Positions 45,138-55,358 of a stretch of DNA of 64,000 nt are shown here, in pieces. A model generated the notes under the pieces. That model had not been told where the DNA came from and did no database searches. It saw only the letters and a list, made by a program, of their open reading frames with translations. The stretch's first letter is position 1. Each line of letters opens with the position of its first letter. This stretch comes from Erwinia_E haradaeae_I (lineage in GTDB: Bacteria > Pseudomonadota > Gammaproteobacteria > Enterobacterales > Enterobacteriaceae), in the NCBI RefSeq assembly GCF_900698925.1, contig NZ_LR217713.1, forward strand, positions 1,012,894 through 1,076,893. Reading direction: 5' to 3'. A program made the position numbers and the translations under genes.

Positions 45138-47324
45138 ATGCCCGTGGTTCAGGTAGTGTTACCTATTCCCTATTCTAACAGCTTTGACTATATATTGCCT
45201 ATTCATATAAAAGATATAATTATTGGTGGGCGAGTTCGCGTTCCCTTTGGAAATCGCCAAGAAATTGGTATAACTATATCTATTAAAGATAATACAACGC
45301 TGCCATATAAAAAGCTAAAAAAAATAAATGCAGTATTAGATACACAGTCACTATATCATCCTACGCTGTGGCTAGTTTTGCATTGGATTGCTGAATACTA
45401 TCATCTTTCATTAGGAATGATTCTGTTTCATGCTTTGCCAAGTTTATTATGTAAAGGAGCGTTGGTAGAAAATAAGCCCCTATATCAATGGGTAATTACT
45501 TCTAAAGGACGTCAAAAAGTATCTGATGGTTTTCATACACATACTAAAAGGGATAAACTGTTAACTATACTATATCATAGACCACTATTTAGTTACCAAA
45601 CGAATAAAAATCAGATCACTAAGTTTATTCTTCAGTCACTAGCTTCTAAAGATCTATGTAAATTAGAAAAAATTACTTATCTTGAAGAAGATTGGCGTAA
45701 GACCTATTCTATTAATAATGTATATTTACGAATGAATGTAGAACAGGAAATAGCTGTTTCGTCTATCTGTAAATCGAATCATACTTTCATTGCCTGGTTA
45801 TTAATCTGGACTATGCATGATGATAAAACTGAAATATATCTTCGTATAATCGAACAAACACTTGCTCAGGGAAAGCAGACACTCATTTTAGTACCAAAAA
45901 TTAGTTCCGTATTACTCATGAATAAACTATGTGAAGAACGGTTTAAAGCGCCGATTGATATTTTGCATTCTGCATTAAATCATAAAAAACACTTAAGCGT
46001 CTGGAAAAAATCTAGGTCTGGCGACATAGCTATCATTATAGGAACTCAGTCAGCCTTGTTTACCCCTTTAAGCCAACTTGGACTCATTATTATTGATGAT
46101 GAACATCATCCATCTTATCAAGATAAAAAAGATTGGTATCACAATACTCGCGACATAGCTGTATTACGTGCCCAAAAAGAGAACATACCCATTATTATGG
46201 GTTCTGCTACTCCTGCATTAAAAACTCTGCATAATGTTCATTTAGGCAAATATCACGCAATAAGTTTAAAGAAATCTCAAAACTGTACTCACTCCGTGAC
46301 CCGCACTTTAATTGATTTAAAAATCCCCTATCTAAAAAATGGTTTATCAAAGTTTCTTGTAGAAAGAATTTCATTTCATCTGAATAATCATAATCAAATA
46401 TTATTTTTTTTAAATCACCCTGATTTTTCTCTTTCTCTGTTATGCAATAAATGTAACTGGATCATGAAATGTGAAAAATGCAATTGTTATTACACCTTAC
46501 ATAAAAAAATATACCAACTACGCTGTCACTATTGTACAAAGACAATAGATACACCAAAGAAATGTTTTCATTGTAGCTCTACTTTTCTAACACCAATTAA
46601 TATAAGTCAAGAACAGATAAAACTTAACCTACAAACATTATTCCCTCACTTTCCTGTTATAAGTATTGATTCTGATGGAATCACTCCGACCAGAAAATCT
46701 CTAGATCAAGTAACAATTAATCATGGTGGTAAAGCTCATATTTTAATTGGCACAAAAGAACTTTTTCAGGAATGCTTCCTTTCAAACGTAACATTAATAG
46801 CTCTACCAGAGATAGATAGTGTCTTATTTTCTACTGATTTTCAAGCTCTGGAGCATTTTTCCCAATTTTATCATCAAGTGATAAACATTTTACAAAATAA
46901 CAAAAAAAAAGGAGAAATCATATTTCAAACTCGTTATCCAGAACATCCTTCTTTACAAGCTTTACTCAATAAAGAGTATATTTTTTTTGCGAAAAAAACA
47001 CTTGTAGAACGTAAAAAATTTTTACTTCCGCCATATACTAAACAAATATATTTTGAAGTAGAGGATAAAGATACACAACATGCAAAATCTTTCTTAATAA
47101 AACTTATTAATCTTATTCAATTCAATCCAATATGTAATGCATCTTTGCATATAATTGGTCCTGCGCCCGTCTTATCCGTTAATCAAAATAATGTATATAC
47201 ATGGCAACTATCTCTGTATCATCCATCTCAATTTATTCTCTATCAATTGACAAAAATAAGTCTAATATCTATTAAAAATTTATCCATTATAAGAAAAATT
47301 AAATGGAGATTAGAAATCCATTAA
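45138..47324 (+). CDS. priA: PriA-family primosomal protein with eroded helicase motifs
   Basis: PriA restarts stalled replication by recognising forks and loading DnaB; in E. coli it is also a 3'-5' helicase. I start at the ATG at 45138 (MPVVQVVLPIPYSNSFDYIL), giving 728 residues, against 732 in E. coli. The N-terminal DNA-binding domain is intact. All eight zinc cysteines remain (CNKC, CEKC, CHYC, CFHC), as does GSATPALKTL. Motif I is destroyed: GVTGSGKT has become WTMHDDKT, leaving only Lys230-Thr. Walker B DEEH is DDEH. Motif V (GTQMLAKGHHFPD) is GTKELFQECFLSN, and motif VI (VAGRAGRAGKQGE) is VINILQNNKKKGE. There is no frame damage despite these losses. Helicase activity is very unlikely. 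It follows sucB, a non-ancestral junction. Confidence 0.93.
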   Translation: MPVVQVVLPIPYSNSFDYILPIHIKDIIIGGRVRVPFGNRQEIGITISIKDNTTLPYKKLKKINAVLDTQSLYHPTLWLVLHWIAEYYHLSLGMILFHALPSLLCKGALVENKPLYQWVITSKGRQKVSDGFHTHTKRDKLLTILYHRPLFSYQTNKNQITKFILQSLASKDLCKLEKITYLEEDWRKTYSINNVYLRMNVEQEIAVSSICKSNHTFIAWLLIWTMHDDKTEIYLRIIEQTLAQGKQTLILVPKISSVLLMNKLCEERFKAPIDILHSALNHKKHLSVWKKSRSGDIAIIIGTQSALFTPLSQLGLIIIDDEHHPSYQDKKDWYHNTRDIAVLRAQKENIPIIMGSATPALKTLHNVHLGKYHAISLKKSQNCTHSVTRTLIDLKIPYLKNGLSKFLVERISFHLNNHNQILFFLNHPDFSLSLLCNKCNWIMKCEKCNCYYTLHKKIYQLRCHYCTKTIDTPKKCFHCSSTFLTPINISQEQIKLNLQTLFPHFPVISIDSDGITPTRKSLDQVTINHGGKAHILIGTKELFQECFLSNVTLIALPEIDSVLFSTDFQALEHFSQFYHQVINILQNNKKKGEIIFQTRYPEHPSLQALLNKEYIFFAKKTLVERKKFLLPPYTKQIYFEVEDKDTQHAKSFLIKLINLIQFNPICNASLHIIGPAPVLSVNQNNVYTWQLSLYHPSQFILYQLTKISLISIKNLSIIRKIKWRLEIH

Positions 47325-47456
47325 TTCTAATTAGAACTCAATCACACACTTTTATGATATAAAAGACTCAAAATATAACAAATTCTCATGAATTTATAAT
47401 ATACTGAAATAAACAGTTTTAATTAATTATCAATATGCATATGTATCAATATTCTA

Positions 47457-48818
47457 TTAATGTCTTGTAAGACTAGTAGGTATCATATCTTTAATACTTC
47501 GCATCATTTTTTCCATACCTCCTTTTTTTATCTTTTGTACCATTTGTTGCATATCATTTAATTGTTTAAGTAATCTATTAACATCTTGAACTGTCATACC
47601 GGAGCCAGAAGCGATGCGTCGCTTACGAGATCCCTTGATTATATTAGGATATTGACGCTCTTTGCATGTCATTGATTGAATCATGGCTTCCATTCGTTTT
47701 AGAGAGGTATTATTTAACTGTGATTGAATATGATCTGGGACTTCTTTCATTCCTGGTAATTTACTAAGCAAAGTAGAAACACCACCTATATTACGAAATT
47801 GTTTTAATTGATTCAAAAAATCATTAAAATCCAGATTATTTTTCTTAAAAGTTTTTTGTGCTAATTTCTCAGCTTCAACTCGATCTACTTTATTCTCAAT
47901 ATCTTCAATTAAAGATAATATATCACCCATTCCCAAAATTCGCGAAGCAATTCGATCAGGATGAAAAGGTTCTAATGCCTCAATTTTTTCTCCTACACCT
48001 ATCAATTTAATGGGTTTACCGGTGACATAACGAATCGATAACGCGGCTCCACCACGAGCATCTCCATCTAATTTTGTTAAAATTATACCAGTTAATTGCA
48101 ATGATTCATTAAATGCTCGAGCAATATTAGCTGCATCTTGCCCAGTCATCGCATCGACCACTAGTAATGTTTCTATTGGCTTAATGACTGTATATAATTC
48201 TTTAAGTTCTTTCATTTTGAGACTGTCAAGATATAAACAACCTGAAGTATCTACTACAAGAACGTCATGGAACCTTAACTTAGCTTGCTGAAGTGCAGAT
48301 TTTACAATATCAATGGGATTTTGATTTAAGTAAGATGAAAAAAAATCAAGTCCAATTTCCTTAGATAACGTTTCTAATTGTTGAATTGCAGCAGGACGAT
48401 AGATATCAGCAGAAACCATCAGCACGTTTTTTTTATATTTATCATGTAGTAATTTGCTAATTTTAGCCACGCTTGTAGTTTTTCCAGAACCTTGTTGACC
48501 TACTAAAAGAATAACTGCTGGAGGTTCAGTTTTTAAATTAAGAGTTTCATTTTTTTCACCCATTACCAAAGTTAACTCATCTTTCATGAGTTTAATAAAC
48601 TCTTGGCTTGGGGTAAGACTCTTATTTACTATCTGATTAATAGCGCGTTCTTTTACATGCCTAATGCATGAACGAACTACCGGTAAAGCAACATCTGCTT
48701 CTAATAATGATTTCCGAACTTCACGTAAGGTATCTTTAAGATTATCTTCAGTTAATCTACTGCAACCTCTAATTTTTTTTAAAGCTTGTGATAAACTCTC
48801 AGTTAAATTATTGAACAT
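47457..48818 (-). CDS. ffh: Signal recognition particle protein Ffh
   Basis: SRP54 GTPase that binds 4.5S RNA and signal sequences and docks with FtsY. The 453 residues equal E. coli. The N domain has LLEADVALPVV. The G domain has G1 GQQGSGKTT, G4 TKLDGDARGG and the closing loop GVGEKIEALEPF. The Met-rich M domain with the RNA-binding SRKRRIASGSG is intact. The G3 motif, almost always DTAGR, reads DTSGC: the Arg that takes part in GTPase activation in the Ffh-FtsY complex is Cys here. Otherwise conservation is high. The 4.5S RNA gene is not in the window. Confidence 0.97.
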   Translation of the reverse strand: MFNNLTESLSQALKKIRGCSRLTEDNLKDTLREVRKSLLEADVALPVVRSCIRHVKERAINQIVNKSLTPSQEFIKLMKDELTLVMGEKNETLNLKTEPPAVILLVGQQGSGKTTSVAKISKLLHDKYKKNVLMVSADIYRPAAIQQLETLSKEIGLDFFSSYLNQNPIDIVKSALQQAKLRFHDVLVVDTSGCLYLDSLKMKELKELYTVIKPIETLLVVDAMTGQDAANIARAFNESLQLTGIILTKLDGDARGGAALSIRYVTGKPIKLIGVGEKIEALEPFHPDRIASRILGMGDILSLIEDIENKVDRVEAEKLAQKTFKKNNLDFNDFLNQLKQFRNIGGVSTLLSKLPGMKEVPDHIQSQLNNTSLKRMEAMIQSMTCKERQYPNIIKGSRKRRIASGSGMTVQDVNRLLKQLNDMQQMVQKIKKGGMEKMMRSIKDMIPTSLTRH

Positions 48819-49291
48819 ATTTTATGTCTCAAAATAATAAAATCATTTTAAGGAAATCAATGTTTTAAGAAATGACATTTAAATATTTAATTACTAAAAA
48901 ATAATTAGATTTATAAAAATTTTTTCCATTTCTAGTTAAGTGGATTACATTTTTTTAGATAATATCGATTAATATCTATTCAATGTTAATATAACTCATT
49001 CATTGTATCGATTATATCTAATGCTAGTGACTACAGAAAAATATTAAAAATCACTATTACCCATGCATTGAGAATGGATTTAAAATACCTTTTTGATTAA
49101 AATCATCATTTTTTATCGTAAATAAATTATCTACATTAAAAAATCAATTAGATAAAAATATAAAAAAATAGCTGTATTAATAAATTTCAACTTATGTATC
49201 TATAGGTTAATTATCTATATAGGATGGATGCCATCATACTTTAAACTAAAATTATCATTTTTTTTCATTTATTTATTGCAAATTAAAATCT
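48819..49291. other. Spacer, no gene seen
   Basis: AT-rich DNA between tRNA-Ile2 and ffh. No recognisable gene, terminator or promoter was found. Confidence 0.55.
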
Positions 49292-49368
49292 TGGTGGCCC
49301 CTGCTGGACTTGAACCAGCGACCAAGCGATTATGAGTCGCCTGCTCTAACCGTCTGAGCTAAGGGGCC
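49292..49368 (-). tRNA. ileX: tRNA-Ile2 (CAU, lysidine-modified)
   Basis: A 77-base cloverleaf with CCA encoded (49292-49294). The acceptor GGCCCCT pairs with AGGGGCC. The anticodon arm is GCGACTCATAATCGC, giving a CAU anticodon. The body is nearly identical to E. coli ileX and unlike elongator or initiator tRNA-Met. C34 must be converted to lysidine by TilS for the tRNA to read AUA as isoleucine, and tilS lies about 0.9 kb away in this window. Confidence 0.93.
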
Positions 49369-50304
49369 TTTAAAAGCAGGATATTTCAAAGTACTACTAA
49401 TTAGTATACTCATAATTTAATACATATGATGATATATTTTAAACCACATAACATGATATTATCATAGATAATCTCTATTATCCTGTGATAATTCTTTATT
49501 CTGATTGAAATAACTGACATGAACCTTTCTTTTTCATTTATTTTAGTTCTTAAGTAATATGAATTACTATTCTTATAAAGAAAACATACATTAGATTAAT
49601 AAATTATTATAATAATTATTCATTTACAATCAATTATACAAATATTTTTTGTTAAATTAGTTTGAGATATAGTAATTTAAAGAGTGACTTCTTTCATCTG
49701 CAAAGTAATGCTATCATCATGTTGGAACATAAAAATTTAAATTGTTATATTAAGACTCAGTTTTTTAACTAATAAAAATATGCAATTTATGAATGACAGA
49801 TGTATATAACTTATAGTCATTCTAACCACTATTAAATCGACTCATACTACAAAAATCTATGATACCTAAGTATTATGGCAGTCTCTTTCAATATTAAGTT
49901 GACACTCAAATATTTTATTATTAATCCGACCAAAAAAGTATGTTTATACTATATTTTACTCAAAAATTGATCTAATGGAGAAGTTGTTCTATTTATAATA
50001 TTATCATAATTTTTATCAATTTTATACAATTCTATTATATATTAATTGATAGATACAATATCTATAATTAATGTCTTGTGTAGTTTTAGAAAAACATTGT
50101 TATATATTACATTAATAAAAAAATATTATTCATTGTTAATATAAAGAGATCCAGTCATTTGTAATACTACACACAGGTTCTTATAATAACTATATGAGTA
50201 ATTTTATATATATATTTAATATAAGTCATCTTTTTTATAGATATTTATTAGATATTTATTCTTTTTTATCTATTAAATTAGAATGATTTTATTTAATTAT
50301 GAAA
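49369..50304. other. Spacer, no gene seen; near the base-skew change
   Basis: 936 bases of AT-rich DNA between tilS and tRNA-Ile2. No recognisable gene. The region lies near where plus-strand base skew changes from C-rich to roughly neutral, so an origin is possible, but I saw no clear cluster of DnaA boxes. Confidence 0.45.
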
Positions 50305-51627
50305 TTAATTTTTATTTAGTAATGAGCTTGTCCAAGAAACATGCCATGACTTCTGATTTATCCTAGGAAGTCCATCTAAAGTTATAAAAATACCAACAGC
50401 AGCAATAAAAACTTCTCCATAAAAAATTAAAGGAATTCGTGTACGTTTCCATGGCGGAACCTTATACTCTTGCCATATTTTCTTTAACGAACGACTCTTA
50501 GAACGACCTAAAATTTTATAGACACCACACGAATAAAAACGTATGTTAACACTAACATGTGTGTTAGGATAACATAACGCTATACCATTTGAAGATTGAA
50601 TTAGTTGACCTAATCCATCAGGTAATAATAAAGGTTCCCAAGGTCGTTCCCATAATAAATTAACGTCAATGAGTGACTTTCTCGATTCTATATAATATAA
50701 TCGCGAATCAAAACGTCTTATTTCTCGTAATCCAATTTTTAAACATGGATTTGCATCTGGACGACTCATCACTACTTCCGTCCATATTCGTTGTAATCCA
50801 TCACAAGATGGTAACTCACCATTGTATTGATGAGAAATCCATCTACGTAATAAAGCGGAACGACGAGCGTAACTCATTGTTAATAATGGTATATAATTTA
50901 ATGAATTAGAAGAATCGATTAAAGAATGTAATGTTTCTGATAAAAATTCATCTAATAAACGTTCTTGTTCACCACATAATTTCGCGCTGCGCGATACTGT
51001 TCTAGAAAAATAGGGCCATCTTTTATTGAGTAAAGGAACTACCTGTAAACGTAAAAAATTACGATCATAACGCATATTATAATTACTGTCGTCTTCAATC
51101 CATATGAGACCATGATAGTTAGCTAATTCTTCTAATGTCTTTCGTGTGTAAGTCAGAAGAGGGCGGAGATGGTGTCTGCCTTTTTGATTTCGCTCAGAAG
51201 ACATTGCTGCTATACCAGCCGGGCCACGACCACGTTTTAATGCTAATAACACAGTTTCACACTGATCATCTTGATGATGACCAGTAAGCAATGCCTCTTC
51301 TGATAATAGTATTTTATATAAAGCATTATAACGTTCTTGACGTGCTGAAGACTCTAACCCATGTTTTTTAACATTAACTTGAATACTTTGCACTACTAAA
51401 GGTACTTTCCAAATATTACACTGATTTTGACAATGAACAATCCAGAGTTTAGAAGAATCGTGCAGTCCATGATCAATATAAGCCGCCCGAAGATTAAAAT
51501 CACTGCATCGCTCACGTAATTGAACTAATTGATGAAGAAGAACGCTGGAATCTAAGCCACCGCTATAAGCTATTAACACAGAACGTTGATTGCAAAGAGA
51601 TTTTTCTAGATTAATGATAGAAAACAT
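50305..51627 (-). CDS. tilS: tRNA(Ile)-lysidine synthase
   Basis: Attaches lysine to C34 of tRNA-Ile2 so that it decodes AUA. N-type ATP pyrophosphatase motif VLIAYSGGLDSSVLLHQLV lies near residue 20. The conserved GHHQDDQCETVLLALKRGRGP and WIEDDSNYNMRYDRNFLR follow, and the C-terminal substrate-binding domain is present (KSRSLKKIWQEYKVPPWKR). I prefer the ATG at 51627 over a TTG 15 bases upstream; this gives 440 residues, against 432 in E. coli. AUA codons are very frequent in these AT-rich genes, which makes the enzyme indispensable. Confidence 0.95.
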   Translation of the reverse strand: MFSIINLEKSLCNQRSVLIAYSGGLDSSVLLHQLVQLRERCSDFNLRAAYIDHGLHDSSKLWIVHCQNQCNIWKVPLVVQSIQVNVKKHGLESSARQERYNALYKILLSEEALLTGHHQDDQCETVLLALKRGRGPAGIAAMSSERNQKGRHHLRPLLTYTRKTLEELANYHGLIWIEDDSNYNMRYDRNFLRLQVVPLLNKRWPYFSRTVSRSAKLCGEQERLLDEFLSETLHSLIDSSNSLNYIPLLTMSYARRSALLRRWISHQYNGELPSCDGLQRIWTEVVMSRPDANPCLKIGLREIRRFDSRLYYIESRKSLIDVNLLWERPWEPLLLPDGLGQLIQSSNGIALCYPNTHVSVNIRFYSCGVYKILGRSKSRSLKKIWQEYKVPPWKRTRIPLIFYGEVFIAAVGIFITLDGLPRINQKSWHVSWTSSLLNKN

Positions 51628-52475
51628 TTTATATAATCGCAAAGAAGAAAAAAATCACCAGATATCAGATATGATAAAAAACCTTTCTAGGTAATCAACT
51701 TAAATGTATATATATTGAATATATATTCTATAGAATGGAAAATTAACGATTTGTAATATGTATTAACTAGTCATCTTATCAGCTGTACTGTAATTGTACT
51801 AGTTTTAATTACAATAAATAAAATATTTACATATTAGTATGTATAATAAATAGTTTATTTTTTATTCAGTTATTAAAATTACAGTTCTTACAATTAATAG
51901 TTAATTTTATTTTTATAAATAAAATAATCGTGCTAGATAAAATCTTATGTTTATTTAATCAATAAAATAGGATTATAATAGCATCTTCGTGAAAGAAGTT
52001 ATGATTACATATCATTAATGTGAAATTCAGTTCTAATTAAATTAATTAGTTTACATCACTTATGTAATATGATATCAAAATAATAATAGCATGTATATTA
52101 TTAGATTGTTAATAATGTAAAAATAATTTATATATATTTGATATGATTACTTTATTGTGCATGCACTAAACAAGAAGTTATTAACTTTCAGTGTTATATA
52201 CAACTATATAATAACATATATAACTTTATTACATAAATTTATATATTTAATGTATACAAAATATTGTATGTGATGAATGATGACTTAATGGTTCCAAGAT
52301 ATTGTATTAAAAATTTTAGTAAAGTAACAATTAGAATCCCTGGATCACCCAACATAACTTATTGACTACAACTTCAATAATATAAGTATGATCATGATAT
52401 TTCAATCATAGATGTCGAGTGTTAATCCAGGTTTCCTAGTATTGAATACTATAAGATTAAATCTTATTGACTAAA
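51628..52475. other. Spacer, no gene seen
   Basis: About 850 bases between ihfB and tilS. No recognisable gene. G and C are balanced here (22 G, 20 C in 51721-51960). A TTATATACA at about 52193 is one base off a DnaA box but isolated. Confidence 0.5.
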
Positions 52476-52760
52476 TTAATCACTAAGGTTAGCTCGATTA
52501 CGCAATTCTTTTCCTGGTTTGAAATGTGGTACAGATTTTCCCTTTAACTGTACTTTCTCTCCAGTTTTAGGATTACGACCAATGCGAGATGAGCGATAGC
52601 GTACAGAAAAGCTGCCAAATCCTCGAATTTCGATACGCTCACCTTTAGATAGTATACCAATCATCTGTTCTAATATCTCTTGTATTGCATCTTCAATAAT
52701 TTGTACTGAAATATGCGATTGTTGTTCAGCTAACCTTGTAATTAATTCCGCCTTGGTCAC
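52476..52760 (-). CDS. ihfB: Integration host factor beta subunit
   Basis: DNA-bending nucleoid protein that pairs with IHF-alpha. The 94 residues equal E. coli. The start is GTG with a strong SD (AACGGAGGATTTT). The DNA-clamping beta arm with the intercalating Pro is in RIGRNPKTGEKVQLKGK, followed by VPHFKPGKELR. It lies 81 bases downstream of rpsA, the conserved cmk-rpsA-ihfB order. Partner gene ihfA is not in the window. Confidence 0.96.
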   Translation of the reverse strand: MTKAELITRLAEQQSHISVQIIEDAIQEILEQMIGILSKGERIEIRGFGSFSVRYRSSRIGRNPKTGEKVQLKGKSVPHFKPGKELRNRANLSD

Positions 52761-52841
52761 AAAATCCTCCGTTAAATTACCAATTAAAATAATTGTGATA
52801 ACTCAACTTTCTTGCTAAAAACAACACCGTATAAACTAATT

Positions 52842-54521
52842 TTATTCACTTTGTGCAGCTTTAAAGGCCTCAGCCATGACATTAGAAAAGTTACTACCTT
52901 CCTGCTCTTTCTCTTTGCTGACAAGATTGCTATTATCTCGTTCATCTATTTTATCCTTGGAGCGAGATGATAGATTCACTATACGATTTTTACGATCTGC
53001 ACCATTAAACTTAGCTGTAATATAATCGCCTACTTTGAATATAACATCAGAATTTTCTGTATTTTCTGATGTTGTTTCTATCAAACGAAGATACCCTTCT
53101 ATACCATCATCTAATTTTACTGTAGCACCTTTTGAATCAATAGACGTAATTATCCCATTCACAAGAGCGCCTTTTTTATTTAATAAAAGATAATTACTAA
53201 ATGGGTCTTCTACTAATTGTTTTACGCCTAAAGAAATACGTTCACGTTCTGAATCAACTTGTAATACTACAGTAGCAATGTCATCACCTTTTCTATAATC
53301 CCGTATAGCTTCTTCACCTGTATTATTCCAAGAAATATCAGATAAATGAACTAAACCGTCAATACCACCTTCTAAGCCTATAAAAATACCAAAATCTGTA
53401 ATGGATTTAATTTTTCCTATAACTTGATCGCCCTTATTATAAGTTTCAGAAAATTTCTTCCAAGGATTGGCCTGGCATTGCTTGAGACCAAGAGAGATAC
53501 GACGACGTTCTTCATCAATATCGAGAACCATTACTTCTACTGTATCAGATACATTAACAATTTTAGATGGATGTATATTTTTATTAGTCCAATCCATTTC
53601 TGATATATGCACTAAACCTTCCACACCTTCTTCAACTTCAACAAAACATCCATAATCGGCTAGATTTGTTACACGACCAATCAATTGAGTTCCCTCTGGG
53701 TAACGTGTAGAAATAGCTATCCATGGATCTTCTCCCATTTGTTTTAAGCCCAGTGACACACGAGTTCGTTCACGATCGAATTTTAGAATTTTCACTAAGA
53801 TTTCATCGCCAACAACAACAATTTCACTAGGATGTTTTACACGCTTCCAAGCCATATCAGTAATGTGAAGTAATCCATCAACGCCACCTAGATCAACAAA
53901 TGCACCGTAATCAGTAAGGTTTTTCACTATTCCGCGCACTTCTAGCCCTTCTTGTAGATTGGTTAAAAGGTGATCGCGCTCTGCACTACTTTCTGATTCG
54001 ATAACCGATCGACGAGATACTACAACATTGTTTCGTTTTTGGTCTAGTTTTATAACTTTAAATTCTAGTTCTTTGCCTTCTAAATGCAGAGTATCACGAA
54101 CTGGACGAACATCTACTAGGGAGCCTGGTAAGAATGCACGAATACCAGCTAGTTCAACTGTAAACCCTCCCTTAACTTTTCCATTGATCACACCAGTAAC
54201 AGTTTCTGCTTTGTCATAAGCCTTTTCTAAAGCAATCCAGGCTTCGTAGCGTTTAGCTTTTTCTCGAGATAATAGCGTTTCTCCAAAACCATCTTCTACT
54301 GCATCTAAGGCAACATCAACTTTATCACCAACTCGTATTTCTAGCCTACCAGATGCGTTTTTAAATTGTTCTATAGAGATAGTAGATTCAGATTTTAGAC
54401 CTGCATCAACTACAACAACATCCTTATCAATGGATAACACTATACCACGAACGATAGAGCCAGGTCGGGTCTCAATTTTTTTTAGAGATTCTTCAAATAG
54501 TAAAGCAAAAGATTCAGTCAT
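52842..54521 (-). CDS. rpsA: 30S ribosomal protein S1
   Basis: Binds mRNA on the small subunit and helps initiation at weak Shine-Dalgarno sites. The 559 residues, close to E. coli, contain six S1 (OB-fold) repeats. Repeats 3-6 are easily seen as DYGAFVDLGGVDGLLHITDM, DYGCFVEVEEGVEGLVHISE, DFGIFIGLEGGIDGLVHLSD and the more divergent VNGIITSIDSKGATVKLDDG. The first two, ribosome-binding repeats are shorter in consensus, as expected. It sits between cmk (153 bases upstream) and ihfB. Confidence 0.97.
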   Translation of the reverse strand: MTESFALLFEESLKKIETRPGSIVRGIVLSIDKDVVVVDAGLKSESTISIEQFKNASGRLEIRVGDKVDVALDAVEDGFGETLLSREKAKRYEAWIALEKAYDKAETVTGVINGKVKGGFTVELAGIRAFLPGSLVDVRPVRDTLHLEGKELEFKVIKLDQKRNNVVVSRRSVIESESSAERDHLLTNLQEGLEVRGIVKNLTDYGAFVDLGGVDGLLHITDMAWKRVKHPSEIVVVGDEILVKILKFDRERTRVSLGLKQMGEDPWIAISTRYPEGTQLIGRVTNLADYGCFVEVEEGVEGLVHISEMDWTNKNIHPSKIVNVSDTVEVMVLDIDEERRRISLGLKQCQANPWKKFSETYNKGDQVIGKIKSITDFGIFIGLEGGIDGLVHLSDISWNNTGEEAIRDYRKGDDIATVVLQVDSERERISLGVKQLVEDPFSNYLLLNKKGALVNGIITSIDSKGATVKLDDGIEGYLRLIETTSENTENSDVIFKVGDYITAKFNGADRKNRIVNLSSRSKDKIDERDNSNLVSKEKEQEGSNFSNVMAEAFKAAQSE

Positions 54522-54674
54522 AATTGATAATCTTCAGGATTCTTAAATTTAACATCCCCTATCATCCTGACAGGTGGAATTTTGTGGCATGATCCATGGT
54601 ATCCATCACATAGAATTAGATAAATGATTCTGTACTATCTAACTGTTTACAGATTCAATGAATATTCCTTAGAT

Positions 54675-55358
54675 CTATAGTAAAGTCAGTTTTTCATATA
54701 CATAACTAAGAGCAATTTGAAGTACTTGTTTCATTGGGATATTAGTTGAATCAATCTTGAGTGCATCAGGCGCAAGAACAAGAGGAGAACTACTTCGGGA
54801 ACAGTCACGTGCATCTCTCTCTTGAATCTGATTTACAAGGTTATTAAAATTAACACTAAAGCCATTTTTCTGCAACTGTAGCTTACGTCGGTTTGCGCGT
54901 TCAGATAAACTAGCATCTAAAAAAATCTTAACTAATGCATCAGGAAATACTATTGATCCCATGTCACGACCATCTGTGACAAGTCCTGGTAATACACGAA
55001 ACTTACGTTGAAACGATAGCAAAACTTCTCTAAGACGAGGTAATATAGCAATTTTTGATGCTATGTTGCTAATAGTTTGACTACGAATTTTCTCAGATAT
55101 ATCTTTATTTTCTAAAATAACCTGTACTTTTCCATGTTCAGAATAAAAAGAAATCTTCAGATTCATAGCAATTATGCAAAGATCTTCTTCAGAATTGGTA
55201 TTAATTTTATTTTCTAATGCTAATAGCGCTAGAGCTCGATAAATGGCGCCGGAATCAAGGAAATTCCATCTTAGAACATTGATAATTTCTTGACATAATT
55301 TTCCTTTTCCTACGCCGCTAGGACCATCAATAGTTATAACAGGTATCATCTTGATCAT
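54675..55358 (-). CDS. cmk: Cytidylate kinase
   Basis: Phosphorylates CMP and dCMP. The P-loop is ITIDGPSGVGKGKLCQE at the N-terminus. Conserved FLDSGAIYRALALLA, GLVTDGRDMGSIVFPDA with the CMP-binding Arg and Asp, and FLDASLSERANRR are present in a chain of 227 residues, equal to E. coli. The ATG at 55358 has an in-frame second ATG three codons later, and either could be used. It is followed by rpsA. Confidence 0.96.
   Translation of the reverse strand: MIKMIPVITIDGPSGVGKGKLCQEIINVLRWNFLDSGAIYRALALLALENKINTNSEEDLCIIAMNLKISFYSEHGKVQVILENKDISEKIRSQTISNIASKIAILPRLREVLLSFQRKFRVLPGLVTDGRDMGSIVFPDALVKIFLDASLSERANRRKLQLQKNGFSVNFNNLVNQIQERDARDCSRSSSPLVLAPDALKIDSTNIPMKQVLQIALSYVYEKLTLL

Noticed and set aside
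52140..52260. A DnaA-box-like TTATATACA near the skew change
   Set aside because: One mismatch to the consensus, isolated, and expected by chance in AT-rich DNA.
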